Source: Stagnihabitans sp038231395 (lineage in GTDB: Bacteria > Pseudomonadota > Alphaproteobacteria > Rhodobacterales > Rhodobacteraceae). From it: DNA of 64,000 bases. This document shows positions 1 through 9,732 of the stretch, one piece after another. Positions within the stretch are counted from its first letter, which is position 1. Each line of letters starts with the position of its first letter. The stretch covers positions 8,255 to 72,254 of the forward strand of contig JBBRLL010000020.1 of NCBI GenBank assembly GCA_038231395.1, given 5' to 3'. The position numbers and the translations under genes were made by a program. Below the pieces are notes generated by a model that saw only the letters and a program-made list of their open reading frames with translations, did no database searches and was not told the origin of the DNA.

Positions 1-885
1 CTGTGGTATGAGTTGAGTGGCTGTGCGGATGGCGATGACCGGCTGGTTTTCGCGACAGGCGCCGACGCCGCTGTGCATGCCGAAACGTCACTCCGCGACT
101 TCATGCTGACGCTGACCAAGACGTTTGCCCACCTTCATGTTGGCCTGGCGATCTTTGACAACCAACGCCAGCTGGTTCTTTTCAACCCGGCGTTGACAGA
201 CCTGACAGATCTGCCCGCCGATTTCCTGTCGATGCGGCCATCCTTGCTTTCGGTGCTGGACGGGATGCGCGACCGCAATATGATTCCCGAACCGAAGGAC
301 TACCGCGATTGGCGTCGACAGTTGATGGAGATGGAGCGCGCCGCAGCCTCTGGTCTTTATCAAGAGACGTGGAGCCTGCCGGGCGGCCAGACCTATCGCG
401 TCACCGGTCGTCCGCATCCGAATGGTGCCTTGGCTCTGATGATCGAGGATATATCGGGCGAAATGCTGCGCACGCGCCGTTTCCGCGCGGATCTTGAGCT
501 GAGCCAATTGGTGATTGACGAGGTGGATGAAGCGATTGCCGTCTTCTCGCCCGCCGGTCAGTTGGTGATTTCAAACGCCGGCTATGCGCGGCTTTGGGGT
601 GCGGATCCGGCAGATAGTCTTGCAGATGCAACCTTGCGTTCGCTTTCGGCGCGCTGGCGGCAAGATTGTTCGCCGTGTTCGGTTTGGGCCGACCTTGAAG
701 ATTTCGCCTCCAACCCCAGCGACCGCTCGCAATGGAAGGCAGAGGTGCGCCTTTTGGATGGCCGTCTGATCGATTGCCGGTTTGCGCCCTTGTCCGGTGG
801 CGTTACGATGACCGCATTCCGCCTGCGCGACGCCGGGGCCGGGCCAATCGCCCTTCTGGCCAGCACGACGCTCAAACGGGCCTAA
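1..885 (+). CDS. PAS-domain sensor protein, C-terminal part (5' end outside window)
   Basis: The frame is open from base 1 and no convincing start is visible, so the gene begins upstream. Two PAS-like modules can be seen: one around HVGLAIFDNQRQLVLFNPA (near residue 40 of the visible part) and one around DEAIAVFSPAGQLVISNAGYA (near residue 175), matching the PAS fold in which the protein describes its own input state. No H-box or HATPase motif follows; the protein simply ends after the second PAS module. The output is therefore either upstream or missing, and the protein may act by protein contact. It stops 42 bases before tsaE and may share its transcript. The ligand is unknown. Confidence 0.7.
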   Translation: MWYELSGCADGDDRLVFATGADAAVHAETSLRDFMLTLTKTFAHLHVGLAIFDNQRQLVLFNPALTDLTDLPADFLSMRPSLLSVLDGMRDRNMIPEPKDYRDWRRQLMEMERAAASGLYQETWSLPGGQTYRVTGRPHPNGALALMIEDISGEMLRTRRFRADLELSQLVIDEVDEAIAVFSPAGQLVISNAGYARLWGADPADSLADATLRSLSARWRQDCSPCSVWADLEDFASNPSDRSQWKAEVRLLDGRLIDCRFAPLSGGVTMTAFRLRDAGAGPIALLASTTLKRA

Positions 886-927
886 CGGGCGATTCCCTCT
901 GCGGGAAACCTCAGCTAGACTTGGCGG

Positions 928-2346
928 ATGACAGCCGCCCTGACCCTTGACCTTCCCGATGAAGCCTGCACCGCCAGCCTTGGCCGTGCCCTTTCCGGCC
1001 TGCTGCGGGCTGGCGATTGCCTCTTGCTGGAAGGGTCGATCGGCGCCGGAAAGTCTCACCTCGCCCGCGCCTTTATCCGCGCCCGTCTGGGCGAGGCAGA
1101 GGATGTCCCCTCGCCCACCTTCACACTGGTGCAAACCTATCCGGGCCAACCAGAGATCTGGCATGCCGACCTTTACCGGCTGACCCATCCCGATGAGGTT
1201 TTGGAGCTTGGTCTGGACGACGCCTTTGCCACCGCAATATGCCTCATCGAATGGCCTGATCGTCTTGGTCGGGCCCTGCCAGAAAACCCGCTGCACTTGC
1301 GGCTGGTCGCACGGGGCGAAGGCCGCGTTGCCTACCTTGATTTCGGCAACCGCCCTAGGTTTGGTGACAGCCTGCTGCGCCATTTTGGGGCCGAGAACTT
1401 CTTGACGCGCCATGAATGGCAAACCGCCCGGCGCAAGCCGCTGGTGGTCGACGCCTCGACACGGCGCTACCAAAGGCTGTCGCTGGCGGGACAAAAGGCT
1501 GTTCGGATGGACGCACCGCCCGGTCAGGTCGACAAAGCGACCGATTTTGCCAAGGTTGGCCGCCATCTTCTGGCGCTTGGTCTGTCTGCCCCACAGATCC
1601 TGGCCGATGATGCCGCGCAGGGATATCTTTTGCTGGAGGATTTGGGCGACAACCTTTACCCCGCGCAAATCGCCGCCGTCCCTGCGCTGGAACTGCGGCT
1701 CTATACAGAAGCAACCGACGTCCTGCTGCATCTGCAAGCCCAGCCGCCCGCGCCGAACCTACCCGATCTTTCGGCCACTGAATGGGCAGAGGCCGCTGCA
1801 TTGGCTATCGACTGGTACCGGCGTGGCCCCGTGGGCACGGCTGTTGATCGCGCTCAATTTGTCTCTATCCTTGCCAAAACCTTGCATCTTCATGCGGACG
1901 GCCCACGCGTGATGGCCTTACGCGACTACCACGCCGAAAACCTGCTTTGGTTGCCGGACCGTAAAGGCCTTGCACGCGTTGGCCTGTTGGATTTCCAACT
2001 CGCTCAGATGGGGCAGCCGGGCTACGACCTCGTCTCGCTTCTGCAGGACGCGCGCCGTCTGGTGCCCAAAGAGATCGAGGCCGCGATGATCCGGCGCTTT
2101 GCAAAGGCCACCGGCCACGATCTTGGCACGTTCCAAGCTGCCTATGCCGCCCTTGGTGCTCAACGTGCGCTGCGCATCCTCGGCATTTTTGCCAAACTTG
2201 CGGCAACTGAGGGCAAGACCCGCTACCTTTCGATGATCCCGCATGTCTGGCAGCAATTGAAACGCAATCTCACCAACCCGGCCCTGTCTGAGTTGCGAGA
2301 GGTTTGCGCCAAGCTTTTGCCGCCGCCTCAAACGGTGGTCACGTGA
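928..2346 (+). CDS. tsaE: Bifunctional TsaE (t6A complex ATPase) / AmgK-like sugar phosphotransferase
   Basis: Residues 1 to about 150 are TsaE, the ATPase that supports TsaBCD in making N6-threonylcarbamoyladenosine-37 in tRNA; the Walker A GSIGAGKS is at residues 36-43. Residues about 160-472 are an aminoglycoside/choline-kinase-type phosphotransferase with the catalytic segment RDYHAEN (D333, N338) and the metal-binding LLDFQ (D355). In the AmgK family this domain phosphorylates the anomeric position of N-acetylmuramate or GlcNAc during peptidoglycan recycling. The next gene is a MurU-type nucleotidyltransferase, joined by a GTGA overlap, which supports the AmgK reading. Length (472 aa) equals the sum of both families. 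The fusion is known from alphaproteobacteria; substrate choice is inferred from context. Confidence 0.88.
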   Translation: MTAALTLDLPDEACTASLGRALSGLLRAGDCLLLEGSIGAGKSHLARAFIRARLGEAEDVPSPTFTLVQTYPGQPEIWHADLYRLTHPDEVLELGLDDAFATAICLIEWPDRLGRALPENPLHLRLVARGEGRVAYLDFGNRPRFGDSLLRHFGAENFLTRHEWQTARRKPLVVDASTRRYQRLSLAGQKAVRMDAPPGQVDKATDFAKVGRHLLALGLSAPQILADDAAQGYLLLEDLGDNLYPAQIAAVPALELRLYTEATDVLLHLQAQPPAPNLPDLSATEWAEAAALAIDWYRRGPVGTAVDRAQFVSILAKTLHLHADGPRVMALRDYHAENLLWLPDRKGLARVGLLDFQLAQMGQPGYDLVSLLQDARRLVPKEIEAAMIRRFAKATGHDLGTFQAAYAALGAQRALRILGIFAKLAATEGKTRYLSMIPHVWQQLKRNLTNPALSELREVCAKLLPPPQTVVT

Positions 2347-3029
2347 TCTTCCCCGTCATGTTGTTCGCAGCAGGGTTTGGCACGCGGATGGGGGCCTTGA
2401 CCCAAAACTGCCCCAAGCCGCTCCTCAAAGTGGCTGGCAAAACGCTGCTGGATCATGCGCTGGACCTTTGCAAGCCAGAGATTGTCGGGAAAAAGGTGGT
2501 GAACCTCCACTTTCTTGGCGACCAGATCGCCCAACATTTGCAAGGTCACGACAGCGCTGTGTCGTGGGAGGACACAATCCTTGAAACCGGCGGTGGTCTG
2601 CGCGCCGCCCTGCCGCTTTTGGGGGCAAGTCCGGTAGGCCCGGTGGTGACGCTGAACACTGACGCGGTCTGGACCGGCGCCAATCCTTTGGCCGAACTTT
2701 CTGCCGCTTGGGACGATAGCATGGACGCGCTTTTGCTGCTTTCGCCGATAGCGCAGGCCATCGGGCATCAGGGCAGCGGGGACTTTTTGACTGATGCGGC
2801 CGGCCACCTGCAACGGGCGAACGGTGCGCCGGGCTTGGTTTACCTTGGCGCCCAGATCATCCGCACCGATCGGCTGGCCGAGGTGGAGCAGGCTAAATTC
2901 TCTCTCAACCTGCTTTGGGACCAGATGATCGCCGACGGGCGCGCTTTTGGGGTTCTGCATCACGGCGGCTGGTGTGATGTGGGTCATCCTGCTGCAATTG
3001 GGCTGGCTGAAAGGATGCTGAATGGCTGA
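2343..3029 (+). CDS. murU: MurU-like sugar-1-phosphate nucleotidyltransferase
   Basis: A 228-residue nucleotidyltransferase with the family's N-terminal signature LFAAGFGTRMGALT followed by PKPLLKVAGKTLLDHAL. The family transfers UMP to MurNAc-1-phosphate, giving UDP-MurNAc and bypassing de novo synthesis in the AmgK-MurU recycling route. GTG at 2343 is chosen because it gives the usual overlap with the stop of the upstream kinase; ATG at 2358 is the alternative and would remove five residues. The downstream addB starts inside this gene's last codons. Sugar specificity cannot be read from sequence alone; a general NDP-sugar pyrophosphorylase is the other possibility. Confidence 0.8.
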   Translation: MIFPVMLFAAGFGTRMGALTQNCPKPLLKVAGKTLLDHALDLCKPEIVGKKVVNLHFLGDQIAQHLQGHDSAVSWEDTILETGGGLRAALPLLGASPVGPVVTLNTDAVWTGANPLAELSAAWDDSMDALLLLSPIAQAIGHQGSGDFLTDAAGHLQRANGAPGLVYLGAQIIRTDRLAEVEQAKFSLNLLWDQMIADGRAFGVLHHGGWCDVGHPAAIGLAERMLNG

Positions 3030-5940
3030 AAAGGTCTTCTACCTGCCGCCCGGCGTGGATTTTGCCGCTCAACTGGTGTTGGGCCTGAAGGAACGCATTG
3101 CAGGCGGGCCGGAAGCAATGGCGCGAGTGAACTTGTACCTCAACAGCCAAAGGATGCGTCGGCGGGTGACCGATGGCTTCGTGCAAAGCGGTGCCAGCTT
3201 TCTGCCCCGGATGTACGTGTTGTCAGAACTGGCGCAAAATCTGATCCTTGCAGACCTGCCAGCACCTGCTTCCGCGCTTCGGCGGCAACTGGACCTTGCA
3301 CGCCTGATTGACGGACTTTTGCAGGCGCAGCCCGATCTCGCGCCGCGCGCCGCGTTGTTCGACCTTGCCCGCAGCCTTGGCCTGCTGCTGGATGAGATGC
3401 AGGATGAAGGCGTCGCGGCTGAGACGATCTCGGCTCTTGACGTCTCGAGCCATTCCGAACATTGGGCGCGAACTCAGGCGTTTTTGCGGATTGTTGCCCC
3501 CTTGATGGCTTCCAGCGACCTCCCGGCCCGCCACCGAATTGCGACAGAGCGGCTGGCCGAAGTCTGGAAAACCGCGCCACCGCAAGGGCCAGTCATTGTC
3601 GCAGGCTCCACCGGGTCGCGGGGGCACGTGGGCGTGTTGATGCGCGCTGTGGTGAAATTGCCGCAGGGAATGCTTGTGTTGCCGGGCTTTGATACTGACA
3701 TGCCGGACACCGTTTGGGCGCAGATGGATGATGCGTTGAGCGCGGAAGATCATCCGCAATTCCGCTTCCGCCGCCTGATGGATGCACTGGACATGCCGCC
3801 CTCGGCGTTTCAGCCCTGGCGAAAGGTGAAGCCCTGCGACCCTGACCGCAACAGGTTGATATCCCTGTCCCTTCGACCTGCCCCGGTCACCGATCAATGG
3901 TTGGTGGAGGGGCAGGATCTGCCCGATCTGACGGCAGCCACTGCCAACATGACCCTGGTCAAGGCCACAAATCCCCGGCAAGAGGCGTTGACCCTTGCCT
4001 TGATCCTGCGCCGCGCTGTCTTTGATGGGCAAAAGGCAGCACTGGTCACGCCCGACCGCAATTTGGCGCGACGGGTGACCACGCAATTGGATCGTTGGGG
4101 CATCATGCCCGACGATTCCGCCGGAGAGCCGCTGGCGCTTTCGGCGACAGGACGATTGCTGCGCCACGTTGCCCGCGCCTTTGAGGCGCCTTTGACCGCC
4201 GATGCGTTGATGGTGCTGTTGAAACATCCGCTGGCTGGCAGCGGCGGTGACCGGGGATGGCATCTTTTGCTGACCCGCGATCTTGAACTGCAATTGCGCC
4301 GGAAGGGCCCGGCTTTCCCAAACCCGGAAGCGCTGATAGCTTGGGCATCAGCGCGAAACGATGCGCAGGCACTGCCGTGGGCACAGGCGCTGGTCAAGGT
4401 GTTGGATCTGATCGCCTCACCCCCTGCCGAAACGCTCGCCGCGCATGTTGCCCGCCACTTTGCCACGGTTGATGCCCTGGCGCGTGGTACTGCGGACGTC
4501 GGCGTGGGTGAGTTATGGGCGCGCGAATCCGGCATCGCCGCCGCCAAACTGATGGACATGCTGTTCCGCGAGTCCGACCATGAAAGCCTGCTATCAACTG
4601 CCGATTATCGCATGTTGTTCGATGGCCTGATCGGCAAGGAAGAGGTTCGCAGCCCGCTGACCGGCCACCCGTTGATCGCCTTTCACGGTCCGCGTGAGGC
4701 GCGGGAAATCGAGGCGGATCTGGTCATCATCGCCGGTTTGAACGAAGGGACCTGGCCTGCCGCCTCTGATCCTGACCCTTGGCTGAACCGCAAAATGCGC
4801 AAGGATGCGGGTCTGTTATTGCCCGAACGCCAGATCGGCCTTTCGGCACACGACTATCAGCAAGCGGTTGCCGCTCCGCAGGTCATTCTGTCGCGGGCCC
4901 TGCGCGATGCTGAAGCGGAGACGGTTCCCGCGCGATGGCTCAACCGGCTTTGCAACCTGATGGCGGGCCTGCCGACGCGTCGTGGCCCTGAGGCTTTGGC
5001 TGACATGGAGGCGCGCGGGCAAGCCTGGCTGACCCTCTCCGCAGCGTTGGAGCGGCCTGAAACACCCGTAAAACCCGCCGATCGCCCCAGACCACGGCCC
5101 CCAATTGCTGCGCGGCCCAAGGAACTATCGCTGACAAGGATCAGAACCCTGATCCGCGATCCCTATGCGATCTATGCGCAATATATTCTGAAGCTTCGAC
5201 CGCTTGATCCATTGCGCCCACGGCCCGATCCGCGCGACAGGGGCACGGCCTTGCACCGTATCCTGGAGCGTTTTGTCCGCGAAAGACCCGAAACCGAAGA
5301 CCACGACGCGGCCCATGCCCGCTTGTTGCAAATCGGCGCGGCGGTGTTGGCGGAGGAGACGCCCTTCCCTTCTGCCCGAACGCTGTGGCTGGCGCGGCTG
5401 GAACGGGCCGCAGATCATTTTCTGCATCAGGATCAGAAGCTTGGCGGCACCACTCTGCAAATCGAAAAGAAAGGTATGGTCAAAGTTGACGGCACCGATT
5501 TCACCCTTTCCGGTACGCCGGACCGCATAGACGCTTTGCCCGACGACCGCTTGCATCTGATCGATTACAAGACCGGCACCCCTCCCAGCAAGTTGCAACA
5601 GAAGAGGTTTGACCTGCAACTGCATCTGGCCGCTGCGATGGCGGAGCGGGGCGGCTTTACCCCGCATCCCATGGAGGTGGCGCAGATCAGCTATATCGGG
5701 CTTGGCACGTCCGAAAAGGTCGAGGAAACTTTGCTGACCCCGGCCGAGATCACCTCGGTTTGGGAGCGGTTTGTGACCCTGATCAAGGTATATGGCGACC
5801 CGAACACCGGCTACACCTCACGGCGAGCGGTGATCGAAATGCATAGCCCCGGTGACTATGACCACCTCGCCCGTTTTGGCGAATGGGATATGACTGACCG
5901 CCCCGTTTCCGTTCAGGTGGGCCAAGATGACCCCCTTTGA
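3022..5940 (+). CDS. addB: AddB, helicase-nuclease subunit for double-strand break repair
   Basis: A 972-residue protein of the alphaproteobacterial AddB type, partner of AddA in resecting double-strand ends for RecA (the role of RecBCD elsewhere). The N-terminal two thirds is the helicase-like part with degenerate motifs. The C-terminal PD-(D/E)XK nuclease is clear: SLTRIRTLIRDPYAIYAQY opens it, RGTALHRILERF follows, and LIDYKTGTPP carries D848 and K850 of the active site. The start overlaps murU by 8 bases and the end overlaps addA by 14 bases, so the two subunits are translationally coupled. Typical AddB iron-sulphur cysteines are not evident to me. Confidence 0.92.
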   Translation: MAEKVFYLPPGVDFAAQLVLGLKERIAGGPEAMARVNLYLNSQRMRRRVTDGFVQSGASFLPRMYVLSELAQNLILADLPAPASALRRQLDLARLIDGLLQAQPDLAPRAALFDLARSLGLLLDEMQDEGVAAETISALDVSSHSEHWARTQAFLRIVAPLMASSDLPARHRIATERLAEVWKTAPPQGPVIVAGSTGSRGHVGVLMRAVVKLPQGMLVLPGFDTDMPDTVWAQMDDALSAEDHPQFRFRRLMDALDMPPSAFQPWRKVKPCDPDRNRLISLSLRPAPVTDQWLVEGQDLPDLTAATANMTLVKATNPRQEALTLALILRRAVFDGQKAALVTPDRNLARRVTTQLDRWGIMPDDSAGEPLALSATGRLLRHVARAFEAPLTADALMVLLKHPLAGSGGDRGWHLLLTRDLELQLRRKGPAFPNPEALIAWASARNDAQALPWAQALVKVLDLIASPPAETLAAHVARHFATVDALARGTADVGVGELWARESGIAAAKLMDMLFRESDHESLLSTADYRMLFDGLIGKEEVRSPLTGHPLIAFHGPREAREIEADLVIIAGLNEGTWPAASDPDPWLNRKMRKDAGLLLPERQIGLSAHDYQQAVAAPQVILSRALRDAEAETVPARWLNRLCNLMAGLPTRRGPEALADMEARGQAWLTLSAALERPETPVKPADRPRPRPPIAARPKELSLTRIRTLIRDPYAIYAQYILKLRPLDPLRPRPDPRDRGTALHRILERFVRERPETEDHDAAHARLLQIGAAVLAEETPFPSARTLWLARLERAADHFLHQDQKLGGTTLQIEKKGMVKVDGTDFTLSGTPDRIDALPDDRLHLIDYKTGTPPSKLQQKRFDLQLHLAAAMAERGGFTPHPMEVAQISYIGLGTSEKVEETLLTPAEITSVWERFVTLIKVYGDPNTGYTSRRAVIEMHSPGDYDHLARFGEWDMTDRPVSVQVGQDDPL

Positions 5941-8900
5941 AGCCACAAGCGCGCAGGTCAAGGCCGCTGACCCTGCCTCCTCAACCTGGCTTTCCGCCAA
6001 CGCCGGTTCTGGCAAGACCCGCGTCCTGACCGACCGGGTGGCAAGGCTGCTTTTGGCTGATGTAGAGCCACAACGCATCCTGTGTCTGACCTATACCAAA
6101 GCCGCCGCTACAGAGATGCAAAACCGCTTGTTTCAGCGTTTGGGGGAATGGGCGATGATGCCGGATGACCGGTTGACCGTCGCGCTGGCAGAACTGGGCG
6201 AGATTGTGGCGCTTGACCGTGCCCATCTTGGTCGCGCCCGCCGCCTGTTTGCCCGCGCGATTGAAACGCCGGGCGGTTTGCGCATCCAGACGATCCACAG
6301 CTTTTGCGCCAGCCTGCTGCGGCGTTTTCCGTTGGAGGCTGGTGTCTCTCCGAACTTCGTTGAACTGGATGACAGGGCCGCGAGGCTACTGCGGCAGGAT
6401 ATATTGGAGGAGATGGCCGATACCCGCGCGCCCGATGCCGTGCGGCAGGCAGCCCTGGTGTTTCGCGGCGAGGATTTCACCACATTGATGGAGGAGGTTG
6501 CGAGGCATCCCGACGGCTTTTCAGGCTCTGTTGCGGCGGCTTTTGACGTGTCTGTCGGAGAAAGCGCGCAGAACCTTTTGGCGGATGTGTTTTTGGGCGA
6601 TGAGGCCGACATCATGGCTGCCCTGCTGCACGCTCTTGCAAGGGGTAGCGCAAATGACCAAAAAGCCCATGTTAGACTTGCAGCGTTGGACCTGTCTCGT
6701 CTTAACCTTGACATTCTGGAGCAGCTGGAAAGCGTTTTCCTGTTCGTGTCCGGCCCACGGGCTGGCATGGCCAAGATCGGAGAGTTTCCAACCAAACCGA
6801 CACGGGCGAGGATTGCTGATTTGATGCCGGGTCTGGAAAACCTGATGACCCGCGTGGAAATTGCCCGCCCGCGTCGCCAGGTTTTGCAGGCGTTGGGAAA
6901 GACCGAAGCAATTTATGGGTTCGCCAGAGCCTTCCTGCCGGTTTACGCGCAACGAAAGGCGGCGCAGGGGTTGCTCGACTTTGACGACCTGATCGCCAGG
7001 GCGCGACAGTTGTTGTCAAACCCTTCCGTTGCCGCTTGGGTTTTGTTCCGGCTGGATGGCGGGATTGATCACGTTCTGGTCGACGAGGCGCAGGATACTT
7101 CGCCCGAACAGTGGCGGGTGATTGAACTGCTGACGGCCGAATTCACCGCTGGCGAAGGGTCACGGCCGGGTGGGCGAACCTTGTTTGTGGTGGGTGATAA
7201 AAAGCAGTCGATCTACTCGTTTCAGGGTGCCGATGTCGCCGCATTTGATAAAAAACAGGCTCTGTTTCAGGGGAATTTCCGTGCAGCCCGGCAAAATTTT
7301 CAGACCCTGCCGCTTGAATATTCCTTTCGCTCCTCTCCTGCCATCCTGAACGTTGTGGATGCCGCTTTGGGTTCACTTTCGGCGCGGGCGTTGGGTTCAG
7401 TTGTTAGCCACCGCGCTTGCTTTCCTGATCTGCCGGGCCGGGTTGACTTGTGGCCGCTGATTGAGGCGGAGGATGAAAAGGACGATATCCACTTTGAAGA
7501 TCCGGTTGACCTGATCCGCGAAAGTCATCCGGTGGCCCAATTGGCTGACAAGATTTCCCGTGAAATAGAGACGCTTTTGGCCAAGGGCGCGCAGATCATG
7601 ACCCGGCGCGGGGCGCGTCCGGTGCATGCCGGCGACTTCCTGATCCTTGTGCAAACGCGGGGGCCATTGTTCAACGAAATCATCCGGGCTTGCAAAGCGC
7701 GGGATCTGCCGATTGCCGGAGCCGACCGGTTGAAGCTGGGCGAGGAGATGGCCGTCAAGGATTTGGTGGCGTTGCTGAACTTTCTTGCCACGCCAGAGGA
7801 TGATCTTTCATTGGCTGCGGTGCTGCGCTCTCCTCTCATCGGCATTACTGAGGCGGAGCTTTATGCGCTTGCCCATCCTCGTCCCGGCTATCTGTGGGAG
7901 GCGATGCGCAATCTGGACCTGCCAGCCGTTACTTTGCTGAAAGACCTGCGCAATCGGGTCGATTTCCTGCGCCCCTATGATCTGTTGGAGCGCGCACTTG
8001 TGCATCACGATGGCCGTCGCAAGTTGATCGCGCGGCTGGGGGCCGAGGCGGAGGACGCGATTGACGAGCTGCTCAATCAGGCCCTTGCCTACGAACGCAC
8101 CGCGGTTCCCAGTCTGACAGGCTTTTTGTCCTGGCTGGAGGCTGATCAGGTGCAGGTCAAGCGGCAGGCCGATGGCGCGGGCGGGCGGATCCGGGTGATG
8201 ACGGTGCATGGGTCGAAGGGGTTGGAGTCAGAGATCGTTATCCTGCCCGACACCGCCGACCGTCACCCGCAAGAGCGCAACACCCTGCTGACCGACGCCG
8301 ACGGCCGCGTGCTGTGGAAAACCAACGTTGATGACAGTCCGCCGCTGATTGCCGCCTTGCGGGAGCAAAATCAGGCCCGCGATGGCGAGGAAAACCTGCG
8401 CCTGCTGTATGTTGCCATGACACGCGCGCGCTGCTGGCTGATGGTAGCGGGCGCGGGTAAATCGAAAAAGGACGGAACCTGGCACAATATTATCGCTGCG
8501 GGCATGGCCAAGCTGGCGGTCGAAGCGATCCCCAATGGGGTGCGCTATCAAACCGGGCTCTGGCCGCAGGATGCAAATACGGCTGATCTTGTGAAGCTTG
8601 GACCCGCCGTCAGCGCACCGTGGATGCTGGATCAGGCTGACAAGCCCGAAAAAACCCGCCTTGCACTGTCGCCATCAGACCTTGGCGGGGCCAAGGCGCT
8701 GCCGGGCATGGGGGATGATACCGAAGTGGCAAAGGCACGCGGTACGGCGCTGCACCTTTTGTTGCAACATCTTCCCGACCATCCACAAGCCGATTGGGAC
8801 CGGATTGCCCGCCATTTGATTAAGGACTTGACGGCAGACGTATTGCCTCAGGCGATGCGCCTGCTCAATGACCTTACACTCTGCGCTGTGTTCGAAAGCG

Positions 8901-9226
8901 GTAGCCTGGCGGAAGTTGCCGTCACGGCGCCCTGGGGCGATCAGCGTTTTCATGGCGCAATCGATCGGCTGGTCGTATCCGATGACCGCATCCTTGCCGT
9001 GGACTTCAAAAGCAACCGCACGGTGCCCGCCACTTCAGACACGATTCCGGAAGGGATTTTGCGTCAGATGGGGGCCTATCTGCACATCTTGCAAAGCCTA
9101 TACGCCGACCGCACGATTGACTTGTGCATCCTGTGGACGCAAACCGGCCAGCTTATGCCGCTAGACCCCGATATGGTGAGGGCGGCCCTTGGTCGTGCCA
9201 CAATGGTTGGTGGCACGGGCCCTTGA
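5927..9226 (+). CDS. addA: AddA, UvrD-type helicase/nuclease for double-strand break repair
   Basis: A 1099-residue superfamily-1 helicase. Walker A SANAGSGKT spans residues 23-31, motif II is DEAQD at 386-390, and GDKKQSIYSFQGAD follows as motif III. RVMTVHGSKGLESEIVILP is motif V and RLLYVAMTRAR is motif VI. The C-terminal RecB-type nuclease holds ILAVDFKSNR with D1026 and K1028. AddA supplies the 3'-5' motor and cuts one strand; AddB cuts the other. The ATG overlaps the addB end. Length is normal for alphaproteobacterial AddA. Confidence 0.94.
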   Translation: MTPFEATSAQVKAADPASSTWLSANAGSGKTRVLTDRVARLLLADVEPQRILCLTYTKAAATEMQNRLFQRLGEWAMMPDDRLTVALAELGEIVALDRAHLGRARRLFARAIETPGGLRIQTIHSFCASLLRRFPLEAGVSPNFVELDDRAARLLRQDILEEMADTRAPDAVRQAALVFRGEDFTTLMEEVARHPDGFSGSVAAAFDVSVGESAQNLLADVFLGDEADIMAALLHALARGSANDQKAHVRLAALDLSRLNLDILEQLESVFLFVSGPRAGMAKIGEFPTKPTRARIADLMPGLENLMTRVEIARPRRQVLQALGKTEAIYGFARAFLPVYAQRKAAQGLLDFDDLIARARQLLSNPSVAAWVLFRLDGGIDHVLVDEAQDTSPEQWRVIELLTAEFTAGEGSRPGGRTLFVVGDKKQSIYSFQGADVAAFDKKQALFQGNFRAARQNFQTLPLEYSFRSSPAILNVVDAALGSLSARALGSVVSHRACFPDLPGRVDLWPLIEAEDEKDDIHFEDPVDLIRESHPVAQLADKISREIETLLAKGAQIMTRRGARPVHAGDFLILVQTRGPLFNEIIRACKARDLPIAGADRLKLGEEMAVKDLVALLNFLATPEDDLSLAAVLRSPLIGITEAELYALAHPRPGYLWEAMRNLDLPAVTLLKDLRNRVDFLRPYDLLERALVHHDGRRKLIARLGAEAEDAIDELLNQALAYERTAVPSLTGFLSWLEADQVQVKRQADGAGGRIRVMTVHGSKGLESEIVILPDTADRHPQERNTLLTDADGRVLWKTNVDDSPPLIAALREQNQARDGEENLRLLYVAMTRARCWLMVAGAGKSKKDGTWHNIIAAGMAKLAVEAIPNGVRYQTGLWPQDANTADLVKLGPAVSAPWMLDQADKPEKTRLALSPSDLGGAKALPGMGDDTEVAKARGTALHLLLQHLPDHPQADWDRIARHLIKDLTADVLPQAMRLLNDLTLCAVFESGSLAEVAVTAPWGDQRFHGAIDRLVVSDDRILAVDFKSNRTVPATSDTIPEGILRQMGAYLHILQSLYADRTIDLCILWTQTGQLMPLDPDMVRAALGRATMVGGTGP

Positions 9227-9251
9227 CGTAGCCGTGTACCAACCCTAGGTT
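9223..9251 (+). promoter_or_regulatory. Candidate trxA promoter
   Basis: TTGACG at 9223-9228 and TAGGTT at 9246-9251 are separated by 17 bases, a good sigma-70-like pair 30 bases before the trxA start. The same stretch also reads as CTTG, 18 bases, CCTAGGT, one mismatch from the alphaproteobacterial RpoH pattern CTTG-N17/18-CYTATNT, so housekeeping and heat-shock polymerase could both use it. It begins inside the last codons of addA. Confidence 0.45.
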
Positions 9252-9280
9252 CAATGTCTGAAATCCCTAGGAGAACACTT

Positions 9281-9607
9281 ATGGGCGCTGCAACCGTTGC
9301 TGTGACCGATGCCACTTTCGACAAGGAAGTCCGCCAGTCCACCATCCCGGTGGTTGTGGATTTTTGGGCGGAGTGGTGCGGCCCCTGCCGTCAGATTGGC
9401 CCGGCTCTGGAAGAGCTGGCTGCCGAATTTGGCGGAAAGATCAAGATCGTGAAGATCAACGTAGACGAAAACCCCGATAGCCCTGCGGCTTTGGGGGTGC
9501 GCGGCATCCCGTCGCTGTTCCTGTTCAAGGACGGTCAGGTTGCCTCGAACAAGGTTGGCGCTGCCCCCAAAGCAGCTCTGGCCAGCTGGATCACTGCAAA
9601 CATCTGA
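9281..9607 (+). CDS. trxA: Thioredoxin 1
   Basis: A cytoplasmic thioredoxin of 108 residues with WCGPC at residues 32-36 (C33, C36) and the cis-proline loop GIPSLFLFKDG. It reduces protein disulphides and supplies ribonucleotide and methionine sulfoxide reductases. ATG at 9281 is preferred to one 27 bases upstream because AGGAGA sits at 9269-9274 at ideal spacing, and thioredoxins of this group begin close to the AVTDATF strand. It has its own promoter candidate and terminator, so it is probably a single-gene unit. Confidence 0.95.
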   Translation: MGAATVAVTDATFDKEVRQSTIPVVVDFWAEWCGPCRQIGPALEELAAEFGGKIKIVKINVDENPDSPAALGVRGIPSLFLFKDGQVASNKVGAAPKAALASWITANI

Positions 9608-9639
9608 ACCAATAGACCACACGTAGACATCGGTTCAGA

Positions 9640-9666
9640 GGGGCGCTTTCGGGTGCCCCTTTTTTT
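9640..9666 (+). terminator. Rho-independent terminator of trxA
   Basis: GGGGC at 9640-9644 pairs with GCCCC at 9655-9659 around a short loop, followed at once by seven T residues (9660-9666). It lies 33 bases after the trxA stop codon. Confidence 0.8.
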
Positions 9667-9732
9667 CTTGCCGCACCCTCATTTCTTCAGACCAAGGCGC
9701 ACAATGTCAAAATTTCAACCCCGGTCTTTTCG

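Noticed and set aside
571..1737. A 388-codon minus-strand frame opposite tsaE-amgK
   Set aside because: Antisense shadow of a recognised gene; no domain, no ribosome site.
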